From the NCBI GenBank assembly GCA_030762175.1, contig CM060842.1, forward strand, positions 48,470,501 to 48,534,500: DNA of 64,000 bases, in the 5' to 3' direction. This document shows, piece by piece, positions 63,731 to 64,000 of this stretch. A program made the position numbers and the translations under genes. The stretch comes from Metallyticus violacea (lineage: Eukaryota > Arthropoda > Insecta > Mantodea > Metallyticidae). The notes below the pieces were generated by a model. The model worked only from the letters and a program-made list of their open reading frames with translations. It had not been told where the DNA came from and made no database searches. How positions within the stretch are numbered: position 1 is the first letter of the stretch; each line of letters starts with the position of its first letter.

Positions 63731-64000
63731 TACATGCGTCTACTGTTATCCTAAATGGAAATCGAAGTTTTTTAAAATAATATTCGCGGATATAATGATG
63801 AAAACCAAATTAGGCGAAGTAGAACGCTATAAAATTAGATGTTATTCATAAAAATCAAAGTTTGTAATGCTAATCGTAAAACAACTTTGCACTAAAATCT
63901 AATGTCTCACTTAAGTTATCACTTGAAATATTGACAATTTAATAATCATGTAAACATGCAAAAGATAAGGGATTAACAAAATTTTGTAAAATATTTAACA
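63731..64000. other. Right window edge, nothing recognised
   Basis: AT-rich; no gene visible. Confidence 0.5.

Overview
The window is AT-rich eukaryotic DNA from an arthropod, most likely an insect. I infer this from the protein it encodes and from its transposon mix. It is dominated by one single-copy gene on the minus strand, the homeodomain-interacting protein kinase Hipk. Twelve coding exons can be placed with splice sites and consistent phase, from 53815 (N-terminus) down to 3063. Together they give at least 849 residues. The first exon carries a conserved N-terminal block. Exons 2-8 carry the complete kinase domain with every catalytic residue present. Exons 9-12 carry the Ser/Gln/His-rich regulatory C-terminal region. 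The real C-terminus lies beyond position 1 if the last visible exon is spliced. A CpG-richer stretch at about 63040-63730, with a candidate untranslated first exon, may be the promoter.

The introns are a graveyard of nested transposons. The largest group is Penelope-like retroelements (PLEs; reverse transcriptase plus GIY-YIG endonuclease) at 1-1240, 5690-6665, 28985-31078 (two copies head to head), 32560-35345 (two copies head to head around tandem terminal repeats), 43935-44375, 53830-54200 and 55440-56870. Other elements are a Tc1-like element (3690-4640), mariner or Tc1 relics (5170-5595, 17870-18480, 20920-21890, 36900-37480, and 38543-39942 with terminal repeats), two piggyBac-like elements (13800-15843 and 50575-51706), four non-LTR retrotransposon pieces (23880-25450, 39530-39770, 46240-49600, 61310-62140) and several tRNA-derived SINEs. 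Two SINEs of one family sit inside a piggyBac and a non-LTR element, each flanked by a clear target-site duplication. There is also a diverged satellite of about 140 bp period at 12170-13620.

The most interesting signal is a small structured motif seen about 16 times on both strands. It reads CTGANGA, then T, then a hairpin, then GAAAC, a palindromic hexamer (ACCGGT or ACATGT) and GTH. These are the invariant positions of a hammerhead ribozyme with a minimal, self-complementary stem III. Such ribozymes are known from Penelope-like elements. Here they also occur in short palindromic cassettes with no PLE coding sequence (7860-7985, 9033-9222, 35872-36111), which look like non-autonomous ribozyme-bearing elements. 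No rRNA, functional tRNA or CRISPR array was seen.
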